64,000 bases of DNA from Pseudobacteriovorax antillogorgiicola (GTDB lineage: Bacteria; Bdellovibrionota_B; Oligoflexia; Oligoflexales; Oligoflexaceae): NCBI RefSeq assembly GCF_900177345.1, contig NZ_FWZT01000028.1:25265-89264 (forward strand), read 5' to 3'. Positions 7,393-17,041 of the stretch are shown piece by piece. The notes under the pieces are model-generated. The model was given only the letters and a program-made list of their open reading frames with translations. It ran no database searches and had not been told where the DNA came from. Both the position numbers and the translations under genes were made by a program. Each line of letters begins with the position of its first letter. Positions within the stretch are counted from its first letter, which is position 1.

Positions 7393-10094
7393 CCACAGAG
7401 CAAATATTTTCCCCTCATGACCCCCAGGCTAGCCAAATCGATCTTGCTGGTGGCAAAGGCTTCCACCTTTCATGGCTGGTTAGAAACGGTTTTCGCGTCC
7501 CTCCATTTATTATACTTGGATCATCGCTTTTCGACGAACTTCTCCGGAGCAATCATTGCCAAAATCAGTTTGATGAGATGCTGGAGAAAATAAACGAGTC
7601 TCAAAGCGATAGTGCCATGCTTAGCGATATTCGTCGTCTCATCGAAGGCCTTCAATGGTCTGTCGACTCTGAGCACCTACTTCTCGCCAAACTTAGCCTG
7701 ATTGGCTTTGAAGACGGAGCCCCTTACGCTGTGCGTTCATCGATTTCTGATGAAGATTCGGCGGAAGCCTCGTTTGCCGGGCAAATGGACTCCTTCCTTT
7801 TTCAGAAAAGTCTCAGTGCTATCAAGCAATCCTATTTGAAAACCATGGCCAGCATGTTCTCTGATCATGCTATTGCCTATAGAAAGCAACATCAGCGGCC
7901 GATCCATACAATCAAGGGCGCAGCAATCGTGCAGACAATGATCGACAGTGAACGCTCTGGAGTCATGTTCACAGCCCACCCCATTACAGGCTCACGGCGC
8001 ACATTGTTGATCACGTCTGTTTTTGGACAGGGTGAGGGTTTGGTTTCAGGGATTTGCAATGCGGATGAGTTCAGTATCGATCAAGACGGAACTGAACGAG
8101 AACGTAAGATTGCAAATAAAGACATCATGCTAGTCGCAGCGCCGGATATGGGCACCCAAGAGCAAGCTGTTCATACGGAGCTACAGGACTTACCGAGCCT
8201 TTCTCGTGAGCAGATCCAAGAGCTTAGGGAGCTAGGGCTGAGCATTTCTGGCTTGAAACGATCGCCACAAGATATTGAGTTCGCCATTGCTGATAGCAAG
8301 GTTTTCATTCTGCAAACACGCCCCATCACACACCTGCCACCGCCGCAAAAGCCTCTTGGTCACGAGATTGTTTGGGATAATTCGAACATTCAAGAGAGTT
8401 ACTGCGGAGTGACAACCCCACTCACATTCAGCCATGCAAACCGTGCTTATAAATCAGTCTACACCCAAACCCTGAGAATATTGGGAACTCCTGAATCCGT
8501 GATTCAAGAGAAAGACAAAGGCTTATCGAATATGCTGGGCCTAATTCATGGCCGTGTCTACTACAATATCAACCATTGGTACGAGGGGCTCAGCCTACTG
8601 CCTTCTTTCAAAACCAATAAGGCTGACATGGAGAAGATGATGGGGCTTCAAGACCCCGTCGACTTTGTTGAGGATGCCGAGTTGAGCTTGTGGGAGAAGA
8701 TCAAGAAGCTGCCGCAAATGATCTTACTCCTTATGTCCTTCCTACGAAATTTTGCCCGAATCGACCACCTTGTAGCAGATTTTCTAAGCCATTTTCACGA
8801 GCAGTACAAATCAATCGATCGGCCAAACCTTCACCGTTTGGAAGTTTCCGAGCTATTTAAGCTGGTTCAGCAGCTAACGAAAAACCTCTTAGAGCAATGG
8901 CATACGCCCATCATCAACGATTTTTTCGTTATGATGACCAATGGCAAGGTTCATCGCCACTTGAAGAAGGCCGGCTTTGATAATCCAGATTTAATCCAAA
9001 ATAACCTCATGTCTGGCGAACCAGATGTGGAATCCACTGAACCTACCAAATTTCTTATCCGCCTTGCGGAAAAAATCAGGCAAGGCTCAGCGCGAGACTT
9101 ATTTGAGACTTGGGACGACCCAGACCTATGGGAGGTATTTCGGAGCCGAGAGCCGGAGCTATTCAAAGAATGTGAGATCTATATCGAGCTATACGGCGAT
9201 CGTTGCATGGGTGAGCTAAAACTAGAATCAATCAGTTTGCGCCAAGACCCTAGCTTCATGTTCGCTATTCTCCGTAACTTTATCGCAAAACCAGAGCTTA
9301 GCCTGGAGGCGATCGAAGCCAAAGAGTTGAAAATGCGCCAAGAGGCAGAACAAGAAGCCTTCCACCGGATTCGCCATAAACGAGGATCACGGGCGCTGCG
9401 AAAATTCAAGAAGGATCTTCAGAACCTTCGCAAAGCAGTTAAATATCGTGAAAATATGCGTTTCTCTCGAACGCGCTCTTTCGGTCTGTTCCGCGATCTG
9501 TACAACGAAATTGGTCAACAATTGGCATTTTATGGACTTCTGGAAGATGGCCGGGATGTTTTTTATCTGACCGTTGATGAGCTTGATGCCTATCACGAGG
9601 GTCGGAGCGTGCATACGGAGCTGAAATCTCTCGTGGCCGCACGAAAACCTGAATGGCAGCAATATGAAGCAAAGGACCTGCCTCACCATTTCAAAACATG
9701 GGGTCCAGTCTATCATCACAATGACTATCGTTATGAATCAGAGCACAGCGCAGCTCAAGAACAATCCGGGGATTGCTTAAAAGGTATTGGCTGCTATCCA
9801 GGCATTGTCCAAAACAAGGTGCGGAAGATTTTTTCACCACAAGACGAACTAAATCTCGATGGTCAAATCCTATGCACTGTTCGCACAGATCCTGGCTGGA
9901 CTCCCCTTTTCCCATCAGCTTCTGGAATTCTTGTAGAACGAGGCTCGACTTTATCACACAGTGCAGTCATTGCCCGCGAACTCGGAATTCCTGCTATCGT
10001 TGGCATCCCTCAACTAACTGAGAAGCTAGCTGACGGTCAAGAGATTAAGATGGATGGGGCTCAAGGCCTGATTCATATGGAGGTCGAGCCTTGA
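7389..10094 (+). CDS. PEP-synthase/rifampin-phosphotransferase-like dikinase
   Basis: The 901 residues have an N-terminal PPDK ATP-binding domain (about 15-320) with GGKGFHLSWL, AVRSSISDEDS and QTRPITHL. A long middle domain has no clear family. The C-terminal swivelling phospho-histidine domain has GSTLSHSAVIARELGIPA, with His857 as the expected carrier. There is no PEP/pyruvate-binding barrel. This matches the order and length of rifampin phosphotransferase (about 870 residues), which uses ATP to phosphorylate a hydroxyl and releases AMP and phosphate. Here it may phosphorylate a pathway intermediate. It overlaps both neighbours by 4 bases. Confidence 0.85.
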   Translation: MTTEQIFSPHDPQASQIDLAGGKGFHLSWLVRNGFRVPPFIILGSSLFDELLRSNHCQNQFDEMLEKINESQSDSAMLSDIRRLIEGLQWSVDSEHLLLAKLSLIGFEDGAPYAVRSSISDEDSAEASFAGQMDSFLFQKSLSAIKQSYLKTMASMFSDHAIAYRKQHQRPIHTIKGAAIVQTMIDSERSGVMFTAHPITGSRRTLLITSVFGQGEGLVSGICNADEFSIDQDGTERERKIANKDIMLVAAPDMGTQEQAVHTELQDLPSLSREQIQELRELGLSISGLKRSPQDIEFAIADSKVFILQTRPITHLPPPQKPLGHEIVWDNSNIQESYCGVTTPLTFSHANRAYKSVYTQTLRILGTPESVIQEKDKGLSNMLGLIHGRVYYNINHWYEGLSLLPSFKTNKADMEKMMGLQDPVDFVEDAELSLWEKIKKLPQMILLLMSFLRNFARIDHLVADFLSHFHEQYKSIDRPNLHRLEVSELFKLVQQLTKNLLEQWHTPIINDFFVMMTNGKVHRHLKKAGFDNPDLIQNNLMSGEPDVESTEPTKFLIRLAEKIRQGSARDLFETWDDPDLWEVFRSREPELFKECEIYIELYGDRCMGELKLESISLRQDPSFMFAILRNFIAKPELSLEAIEAKELKMRQEAEQEAFHRIRHKRGSRALRKFKKDLQNLRKAVKYRENMRFSRTRSFGLFRDLYNEIGQQLAFYGLLEDGRDVFYLTVDELDAYHEGRSVHTELKSLVAARKPEWQQYEAKDLPHHFKTWGPVYHHNDYRYESEHSAAQEQSGDCLKGIGCYPGIVQNKVRKIFSPQDELNLDGQILCTVRTDPGWTPLFPSASGILVERGSTLSHSAVIARELGIPAIVGIPQLTEKLADGQEIKMDGAQGLIHMEVEP

Positions 10095-11668
10095 GTCAGA
10101 ATTTTCGCTTTGTCGACATGATATGGAGTCACGTCCAAGAGCAACCAGAGAGGCTCGCTCTTTCCATCCCACAGTCTTGGGATGACAAGCAAGTGACAGC
10201 CAGCAACAATCTCAGCTACGGCGAGCTAGGCTCAAGAGTAGCTGAGCTGATTCAGGGGCTAAAGCGCGAGGGTATTGGCCCTGGTGATCGGGTGATTTTA
10301 CTCTTTCCAGTAACTGTGGATATGATATGCCTGATGATCGCCTTATTTGCTAGAGGTGCAGTACCGACCTTCGTCGATCCAGGGATGGGATTGCGCCGAG
10401 CCTTTCAAGCTATAAAAGGCAGCAAGGCCAAGGCCATTGTCACCTTGCCTGGTATCGTTCGGTGGCGGCGATTCATTCCAGCACTAAGATCCATCAAGGC
10501 TTATCCTTGGCGGAAAAACTCTCAGCAAGCACTCGAAGCTCTCTTGCTGCCTGGTGCCACTGACTGGGAAATCGATCGAACCCGAGAGGATGGGGACGAA
10601 GGCATCATCACCTTCACATCAGGTACCAGTGGCAGGCCCAAAGCTGCAAACCGAACTAGGGCTATCCTTCAAGGCCAGCATGAAGCTCTCAATAGCGTCT
10701 GGACACCCGCACCGGATGAAGTCGCCATGACTTGCTTTCCCATATCAAGTCTCTTTTATATTTGCCACGGGGTCACCTGCATTTTCCCAGCGTTGGATCT
10801 TGCCAAGCCAGGTCGAGCGAAGGGCAAGGTCATCGTCCAACAGATGCTCGATGACCAAGTGACGAGCCTCTTCGGAGCCCCTGCATTTCTAGAATCGGTT
10901 TTTGACGAGATGACACCGACCCATGAAATAAAGAAACTGCGAACAGTTGTGACAGGGGGAGCACCAACCCCAACAAGACTAGCTCAAAAAATCATCTCGA
11001 CTTTACCTGAAAGTCAAAATCTGATTCTTTACGGCTCCACCGAAGCTGAACCGATCGCTTATACATCAATGGAATCTGTGATCCAAGAGAAATTAGCAGG
11101 CTACTTGGTTGGAACTATCGTAGACGCTGCAACTGTAAGACTAATCCCTAAGGCCACCAGCCACCAGCCCTCCGAGGCTGAGCTTCGACAGATCCAAGCT
11201 GCTCCCGGTGAAGTGGGCGAGCTTTGGGTTCGTGGCCCACATGTAGTGGAAGAGTACTTAAATCATCCTGAAGCCAACCGCCTGACCAAAATCAGAAGCC
11301 AGGAAGGCTACCTATGGCATCGCACCGGCGACCTCGCCTACCGAGATCTACGGGGGCGACTATGTCTCGTGGGACGGGCGAAAGATGAGTTGCGAAATAG
11401 CGACGGAAACCTGATCTTTCCGTTTCCTATAGAAGAAGAGATCGACCAAATCCCGGGAGTCCAAAGGTCTGCCTTGCTTGAAGTGCAAGGTGTAATCACC
11501 CTAGTTTTCGAACCAAAAGCTACTGACGAGGCCTTGAAACCCAAGATACTTTCCATTTTAGAGCGACGAAATATTAATGCTAAGATAGTGGTCTTAGACC
11601 AAATTCCAGTCGATCGACGCCACAATAGCAAGATCGATCGAAACCAAGTGCGTCGTCTGATAAAATAA
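10091..11668 (+). CDS. OleC-like AMP-dependent ligase
   Basis: This is an ANL-superfamily adenylating enzyme. It shows the phosphate loop TSGTSGRPK (176-184), YGSTEAEP (314-321), the WHRTGD motif (409-414) and a C-terminal RRHNSKIDR segment carrying the expected lysine. The PTFVDPGMGLRR segment (92-103) closely resembles OleC, the beta-lactone synthetase of olefin and beta-lactone pathways. OleA, OleB and OleD are absent from the window, so it may instead activate an acyl or hydroxy acid. It starts at a TTG that overlaps the previous stop (TTGA), a strong sign of coupling. Confidence 0.85.
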   Translation: MSQNFRFVDMIWSHVQEQPERLALSIPQSWDDKQVTASNNLSYGELGSRVAELIQGLKREGIGPGDRVILLFPVTVDMICLMIALFARGAVPTFVDPGMGLRRAFQAIKGSKAKAIVTLPGIVRWRRFIPALRSIKAYPWRKNSQQALEALLLPGATDWEIDRTREDGDEGIITFTSGTSGRPKAANRTRAILQGQHEALNSVWTPAPDEVAMTCFPISSLFYICHGVTCIFPALDLAKPGRAKGKVIVQQMLDDQVTSLFGAPAFLESVFDEMTPTHEIKKLRTVVTGGAPTPTRLAQKIISTLPESQNLILYGSTEAEPIAYTSMESVIQEKLAGYLVGTIVDAATVRLIPKATSHQPSEAELRQIQAAPGEVGELWVRGPHVVEEYLNHPEANRLTKIRSQEGYLWHRTGDLAYRDLRGRLCLVGRAKDELRNSDGNLIFPFPIEEEIDQIPGVQRSALLEVQGVITLVFEPKATDEALKPKILSILERRNINAKIVVLDQIPVDRRHNSKIDRNQVRRLIK

Positions 11669-11685
11669 TTCATAAAGAGAGTGAC

Positions 11686-14412
11686 ATGAAAAAATCCAGA
11701 ACTGAATCCCGCTTGTTCTATCACCGTGGTCGTCGGCCTCGGGTCTTATTTGCTTTAGGAAGCCGGATTCTAACAGGAGAGCTTGCAGATTGGAGTCGCA
11801 TCGGCTTGGGTGTTTTCGTGCCCTTTGAGGATGAGCGCAGCTTAGACTACGATCCCATCGTGCCCAAACTTTATGTTCACAAGACAGATGACGACTATTG
11901 TATCCATGGTCTCGAAGTTGTTTATATCGAGTATGATAATATCACTAGCCGATTAAGACTCGGTTTTCAAGCCAAGCATGAAGAGGCTCTTAAATCCCTC
12001 CATGATGTAATGCTACGAATCACGGAGCAAGGAAGTGCCAAGTCTCAAGAGCACAAGCTCTTCCAACCTGATCGATTGCCTTCATCATCGCGGGCCAACC
12101 CATTCAAGCAAGAGGCCATTCAAGAACGCCATGATTGGCTTGAGGAGAAGTGGAACGATCGTTTCCCTCACCTTCGGGATAATCACCTAAACCCAGAAGA
12201 CCTCGCTGGCAATATTGAAAACTATATCGGAGCTGTGCAGATTCCCGTAGGGATCGCCGGTCCAGTTCATGTCAAGGGGCTCTATACCCACGCTCATATT
12301 CCCGTTCCCATCGCAACAACGGAAGGCGCATTAGTCAGTTCCATTACAAGGGGAGCAAGGGCGTGTGCTCTCGCTGGTGGTATTAGAACCCATGTCATCC
12401 ACCAAACCATGCTAAGGGCTCCTAGTTTTCACTTCAGACACATGCAGGCGTCTGTGGGCTTCGCCCACTGGCTCGATGGCAACCGTGAGGCAGTCATTGC
12501 ACAAGCGGAAAGCGTTTCCAGTGTTGCAAAGGTCTCCGACATTCAGCACTTTATTTTTGGTGATACGGTCCATGTAAAATTTTTCTATACTACTGGGGAT
12601 GCAGCCGGGCAAAACATGACAACGGCCTGCACTTTTATGGCTTGCGAATGGATTGCGCAGCAAATTAGCAAGCTATCCACCATGGGCTTTATTAAATATA
12701 ATATTGAAGGCAATCTTTCGGGTGATAAGAAAGTTAATCACCAAAATTTTATTCAAGGCCGCGGGATTGCTGCAGTAGCTGAATGCCTGATCCCAGAAGA
12801 TATCCTTAAAAAAGTATTGAAAGTCGAACTGCACGATATGATCGAAGGCTGGATGGCTGCCAATGTTGGTGCTCGACAGATTGGAATGGTGGGAGCCAAT
12901 ATCAACTTTGCCAATGTTGTGGGAGGGATATTTGCAGCTACTGGCCAAGACATCGCCAGCGTCCATGAATCCTCTATTGGTATTTTGAATATGAAAGAGA
13001 AGGATCAAGCCCTGTATATCTGCGCTTACCTTCCCTCCTTAGTTATTGGAACTGTCGGCGGCGGTACCGCTCTGCCCACTCAACAAGAGTGTCTGAAAAT
13101 GATGGACTGTGCGGGCACAGATCGAGCGTTTCGGATGGCAGAAATCATTGCCGCGACCTGCCTCGCCCTCGATTTATCCACAGGAGCAGCGATCGCAGCA
13201 GGACAATTTGTATCGGCCCATGAGAAGCTTGGTCGTAACCGACCCAAGGCATACTTTAAGCTATCGGAAGTCAGTGCCGAATTTTTTAATAGCGTGCTGC
13301 CATTGCCCAACGATGTCATTACCCACTGCGAACAGGTCGAGTTTTCCAACAATAGTGGCGCTACCGCCAGCCTTATGTCGGAAAAACGGCAGGGCTCGAA
13401 AGGATTGTTTAAGTTCCGTCTCAATACCCAATCTGGGGAAGAAGTACCTGTTGTGATCAAGCTCAAAAGCCCTGACAATGAGCTTGTGGAACTTGGGCTC
13501 AATCTTATTCGCCTCTCTGGAGAAGATCGCCTACCTGGATTATTTGAGCTGCACTATCGCATTTTTGGTTTCGAACACAGCCACCTCCGCGAGATAGAAA
13601 TTTTTCAAGGGCTTCACCAGGACATAAGGCAGTATCTGCCTAAAACTTTGGGCTGCATCAGCATGCCTGAGCGTGAGCTTTATGCTATTGCCATGGAAGA
13701 CATGTCGTCTTTTGAGTTATTGAACTCGGTAAACGAAATGAACTCATGGACTGAAGATCACATCCAGGCTTGCCTGAAGGCTATGGCGCATATTCATAGC
13801 AAACATCTAAATCAACCAGACTCACTTCCCCCGGGACATATCGAGCACTTTGATGCGAGTCACATCATTGATGGCCGAACCTTCTTAGACGAGCTAACCC
13901 GCTACGTAGGTCAACGTTACCCTGATATTATGGGAGACCTCAGCCAGCACATGCGAGCATCTCTGGAGCGTATCCATATTTTCGGGCGCATCATGCAGAG
14001 CTACCATCAAACACTCACCCACGGTGACTTCAACCCTCGGAATCTTTGCTTCAGGCGTTCCGAAGGAGAGCTAAACCTTTGCCTATTCGATTGGGAACTA
14101 GCACAGTTTCACAACCCCCAGAGAGATCTTATTGAGTTTCTTGGCTTTGTCATTAGCCCGGATCGCCCTATAGAAGATTGGCAGTCTTATGTTGACGATT
14201 ATTGTAGGTATCTTGAGTCATATATCCAATTCGATTTGGATCGTCCTAAGTTTGCCGAGCTTATGTACTACAACGGTCTTGTATTTGCGCTTACGAGACT
14301 CAACCTTTACTGCCTGGCTCACAACATCGCTCGTTTCCCATTTCTAGAGAGACTCTGTCAGTCCGTCAGTCGATTTATCCTAGAGAATCCTCAGCGTAAA
14401 GATTGGAGTTGA
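11686..14412 (+). CDS. PilZ - HMG-CoA reductase - APH-type kinase fusion
   Basis: Three domains lie in one 908-residue frame. Residues 1-115 look like PilZ, the c-di-GMP receptor domain: RTESR (5-9, RxxxR) and DWSRIG (35-40, DxSxxG). Residues about 145-540 form a class I-like HMG-CoA reductase, with all expected catalytic residues: Glu213 (ATTEGAL), Lys349 (GDKKVNHQN), Asp422 (TGQD) and His512. The cofactor loop is DAAGQNM (305-311). Residues about 565-905 form an aminoglycoside/choline-kinase-like fold, with HGDFNPRN (779-786, Asp781) and FDWE (Asp802). The enzyme should make mevalonate. The kinase might phosphorylate it, and PilZ might tie activity to c-di-GMP; both are inference. Confidence 0.9.
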   Translation: MKKSRTESRLFYHRGRRPRVLFALGSRILTGELADWSRIGLGVFVPFEDERSLDYDPIVPKLYVHKTDDDYCIHGLEVVYIEYDNITSRLRLGFQAKHEEALKSLHDVMLRITEQGSAKSQEHKLFQPDRLPSSSRANPFKQEAIQERHDWLEEKWNDRFPHLRDNHLNPEDLAGNIENYIGAVQIPVGIAGPVHVKGLYTHAHIPVPIATTEGALVSSITRGARACALAGGIRTHVIHQTMLRAPSFHFRHMQASVGFAHWLDGNREAVIAQAESVSSVAKVSDIQHFIFGDTVHVKFFYTTGDAAGQNMTTACTFMACEWIAQQISKLSTMGFIKYNIEGNLSGDKKVNHQNFIQGRGIAAVAECLIPEDILKKVLKVELHDMIEGWMAANVGARQIGMVGANINFANVVGGIFAATGQDIASVHESSIGILNMKEKDQALYICAYLPSLVIGTVGGGTALPTQQECLKMMDCAGTDRAFRMAEIIAATCLALDLSTGAAIAAGQFVSAHEKLGRNRPKAYFKLSEVSAEFFNSVLPLPNDVITHCEQVEFSNNSGATASLMSEKRQGSKGLFKFRLNTQSGEEVPVVIKLKSPDNELVELGLNLIRLSGEDRLPGLFELHYRIFGFEHSHLREIEIFQGLHQDIRQYLPKTLGCISMPERELYAIAMEDMSSFELLNSVNEMNSWTEDHIQACLKAMAHIHSKHLNQPDSLPPGHIEHFDASHIIDGRTFLDELTRYVGQRYPDIMGDLSQHMRASLERIHIFGRIMQSYHQTLTHGDFNPRNLCFRRSEGELNLCLFDWELAQFHNPQRDLIEFLGFVISPDRPIEDWQSYVDDYCRYLESYIQFDLDRPKFAELMYYNGLVFALTRLNLYCLAHNIARFPFLERLCQSVSRFILENPQRKDWS

Positions 14413-14510
14413 TCAGGCAGACGGTTATGTTGCCTTTTTATCAGAGCTTTTATAAGGTTTGTATTCTTAATGGGAGATTATTTTGTGACTCATTGCTGGA
14501 GATTCGCCTC

Positions 14511-16172
14511 GTGAATAGACTATTAACCCTTTACTGCTTATTTGTCGCTGCCTCACATGGGTTAAAGATAGATAAATCTTATGCAGCTGTAGTAGATCAA
14601 ACGCCCGCACAATCTGATGAATCTTTAAACGACTTAGCTAGTCTAGCAAGCAATACAGAGCTAAGCATCAGTAGCCCTCCATCATTTCGAAGTGCTGTCA
14701 TCCCTTATGCTAGCACAGCGGACTATGCGCTCCCCATCCGTGAAAATCTCGCTTGGGATCTTGAGAATCTTGAAGAATTGATAACCAATAGTGCAAAACA
14801 AGGTGCTCAGCTGGCCGTCCTATCAGAAACTGCTACATGGGGGTGGGCAGTGTCTCCTGGAGACCAGTGGGGAGCATGGTCTCGGACAACCCTTTTGGAG
14901 CTAGCTGAAGAATGGCCTGCAAAGGGATGGCAAGCTACCGAAGAAGACTGTAATGCCTGGCAAGCTAGAAGTGTAATAAAAGCTTCGATTGCCTATAGCT
15001 GTGTAGCGCAGGCTGGCAAAATCAACCTGGTTGTGAACACAGCTCGCAAGATCAACTGTAGCGATAGCCTAGAATGCCCTGCGGATGGCTTCTACATATT
15101 CAATACCAATGTTGCATTCGCCAAAGATGGCAGCATCCTTGCCTTCTATCACAAACGCCACCTCTATGGAGAGGCGACTGTAATAGACCAACCTCCTGTC
15201 GCATTTCAGAACGATGGTAGATTTACCATCAACATCCTCGATAACAATGGATTGAGCCATGATATCCCAATAGCAATGGTGATCTGCTACGATCTCTACT
15301 TTTCCGAGCCAATCATGGCTTCCGTGCAGGAAGAAGGAATCAGGCACATCGCATTTTCTGCTGCCTGGACTCCCTCTCCCCCCATGTACAATGTGCCCAT
15401 GTTGTTGCAAGGCCTATCACGTGAACTTGAAGTTGCTGTTATTGGGGCCAATAGCTTTGACAATGGCAGTGGCATATTCGTGAACGGCATCGCCATTGAC
15501 TATGGGTTCGAAGCCTCCAATGACCGCCCTTTACTAGCAGACATTCCTATTTCATTGGTGGACAAAGAACCCATCGATACGAACGCAGTTCCCAAACTGC
15601 TAACAACAGCTACTAGCACAGTCGATCAGAAATGCACGACCTGGTACGAGGCATCGGGGTATACTGATACTTTCAGTGGTCTCTGCGCGATCAAAAATAT
15701 TGATGATCTTGGAATCGGTTCGGTAAGCTTAAACCTTATCATCCCAGACCGGTGTGCCGTGAAGGTCAGTTTAGGCTTAGAAGCAGGGGAAAACGAAGAG
15801 TTAAGCCTCGCTTTAATAGCTTTTCAAAATACCTGGCAACCTCCGTTTACAACACCATCTTGGTCTGCAAGGGGCTGTGGCTTGATATTTTGCAGGAAAA
15901 AAACTTTGGCTGACGGTAGCATCGACTGCTTGCCTGACTGGAGTGGGATATCTCGCAACTCCACAATTCATTCACTACAGATGTCTTTCAAAGGCGATCC
16001 TGCGGACGTCTATCCCACGATACCCATGGTATCGACGTCCCGCGGTCTTTTGCTCAAGGCGAATGAATATGAATTTTTCTACCGCAAAGAAACTGGACAT
16101 TATGAAATATACGGCGGGAAGGAGAATCAGTTCAGTCAACTCCACTCCCTTGTCATTTATCAGAGGTTTTAA
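14511..16172 (+). CDS. Vanin/biotinidase-like carbon-nitrogen hydrolase
   Basis: This is a nitrilase-superfamily amidohydrolase with the full triad Glu106 (LSETATWGW), Lys215 (YHKRHLYGE) and Cys259 (VICYD), numbered from a GTG start. The NTNVAFAKDG stretch before the Lys and the long region after the Cys follow the animal vanin/biotinidase pattern (pantetheine or biotin amide hydrolysis). The GTG at 14511 is preferred: GGAG lies upstream and a hydrophobic leader follows. An ATG at 14403 would overlap the fusion gene by 10 bases. A secreted or periplasmic location is likely. It could release pantetheine or cleave the cluster product. Confidence 0.82.
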   Translation: MNRLLTLYCLFVAASHGLKIDKSYAAVVDQTPAQSDESLNDLASLASNTELSISSPPSFRSAVIPYASTADYALPIRENLAWDLENLEELITNSAKQGAQLAVLSETATWGWAVSPGDQWGAWSRTTLLELAEEWPAKGWQATEEDCNAWQARSVIKASIAYSCVAQAGKINLVVNTARKINCSDSLECPADGFYIFNTNVAFAKDGSILAFYHKRHLYGEATVIDQPPVAFQNDGRFTINILDNNGLSHDIPIAMVICYDLYFSEPIMASVQEEGIRHIAFSAAWTPSPPMYNVPMLLQGLSRELEVAVIGANSFDNGSGIFVNGIAIDYGFEASNDRPLLADIPISLVDKEPIDTNAVPKLLTTATSTVDQKCTTWYEASGYTDTFSGLCAIKNIDDLGIGSVSLNLIIPDRCAVKVSLGLEAGENEELSLALIAFQNTWQPPFTTPSWSARGCGLIFCRKKTLADGSIDCLPDWSGISRNSTIHSLQMSFKGDPADVYPTIPMVSTSRGLLLKANEYEFFYRKETGHYEIYGGKENQFSQLHSLVIYQRF

Positions 16173-16229
16173 GGACTCACCCACGACTAAACCTGAGCCC
16201 AGTCATAGAACTTATTTTAGGAATAGAAT

Positions 16230-17021
16230 ATGAGACTCGATCCAGTAAAATTTAATAAAGAAGCGTGGAATATCCAGGTTCAAGAAGAGAATCAATGGAC
16301 TAAGCCTGTATCAAGCGATGAGGTACAGAAAGCCGCAAACGGCGATCTGAAGATCGTCTTAACACCAACTAAGCCAGTTCCTGAAAATTGGTACCCAGAT
16401 TGGAAGTCGTCTAAAATCCTTGCACTAGCTTCAGCAGGAGGTCAGCAAGTCCCACTGATGGCAGCAGCTGGGGCGGAAGTCACGGTGTTCGACAATTCTC
16501 CTATGCAGTTGGACCAAGATCGCATGGTTGCTGCGAGAGATCAATTGACCATAGAAACAATAGAAGGGGATATGAGTGATCTTTCGATTTTTCCTGACGA
16601 GAGTTTCGACTTTATATTTCATCCCTGCTCAAATTGTTTTGTACCTGATATTAAACCCGTTTGGCGTGAATCCTTTAGGGTGCTAAAACCAGGTGGAATT
16701 ATGGTATCTGGATTTTGTAACCCGATCATATTCACATTAGATCCCGAATTAGAGAAGCAGGGCATTGCGCAATTAAAATATAAGATCCCGTACAGCGATC
16801 TAGATTCGATTTCAGAAGAAGACCGGATAAAATACTTTGGAGAAAACGAACCATTGAGCTTCGGTCATAGCCTCCAAGACCAGATTGGAGGCCAGCTTGC
16901 AGCTGGCTTTGTGATGATCGACTTTTATGAAGACGACTGGAATGATTCAGGGTCCCCAGCTGACCAGTTTCTAAGCTGCTATATGGCAACACGTTGTCAG
17001 AAGCCTAGTCGAGCGATATAA
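16230..17021 (+). CDS. Class I SAM-dependent methyltransferase
   Basis: The 263-residue protein has a Rossmann methyltransferase core: motif I ALASAGGQQ (about residues 70-78), an acidic VTVFDNS strand end, DMSDLSIF, and FRVLKPGG. The substrate cannot be predicted. It follows the vanin-like gene after 57 bp on the same strand, with AGGAATAG before the ATG, and closes the P450 block. It could methylate the pathway product, perhaps acting like BtaB on an aminocarboxypropyl group, but it does not visibly resemble BtaB. Confidence 0.85.
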   Translation: MRLDPVKFNKEAWNIQVQEENQWTKPVSSDEVQKAANGDLKIVLTPTKPVPENWYPDWKSSKILALASAGGQQVPLMAAAGAEVTVFDNSPMQLDQDRMVAARDQLTIETIEGDMSDLSIFPDESFDFIFHPCSNCFVPDIKPVWRESFRVLKPGGIMVSGFCNPIIFTLDPELEKQGIAQLKYKIPYSDLDSISEEDRIKYFGENEPLSFGHSLQDQIGGQLAAGFVMIDFYEDDWNDSGSPADQFLSCYMATRCQKPSRAI

Positions 17022-17041
17022 TTTAATATGACGAAAGCACT

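Noticed and set aside
7389..10094. Rifampin resistance gene
   Set aside because: Domain layout fits, but the operon context and missing specificity evidence do not support an antibiotic-resistance call.
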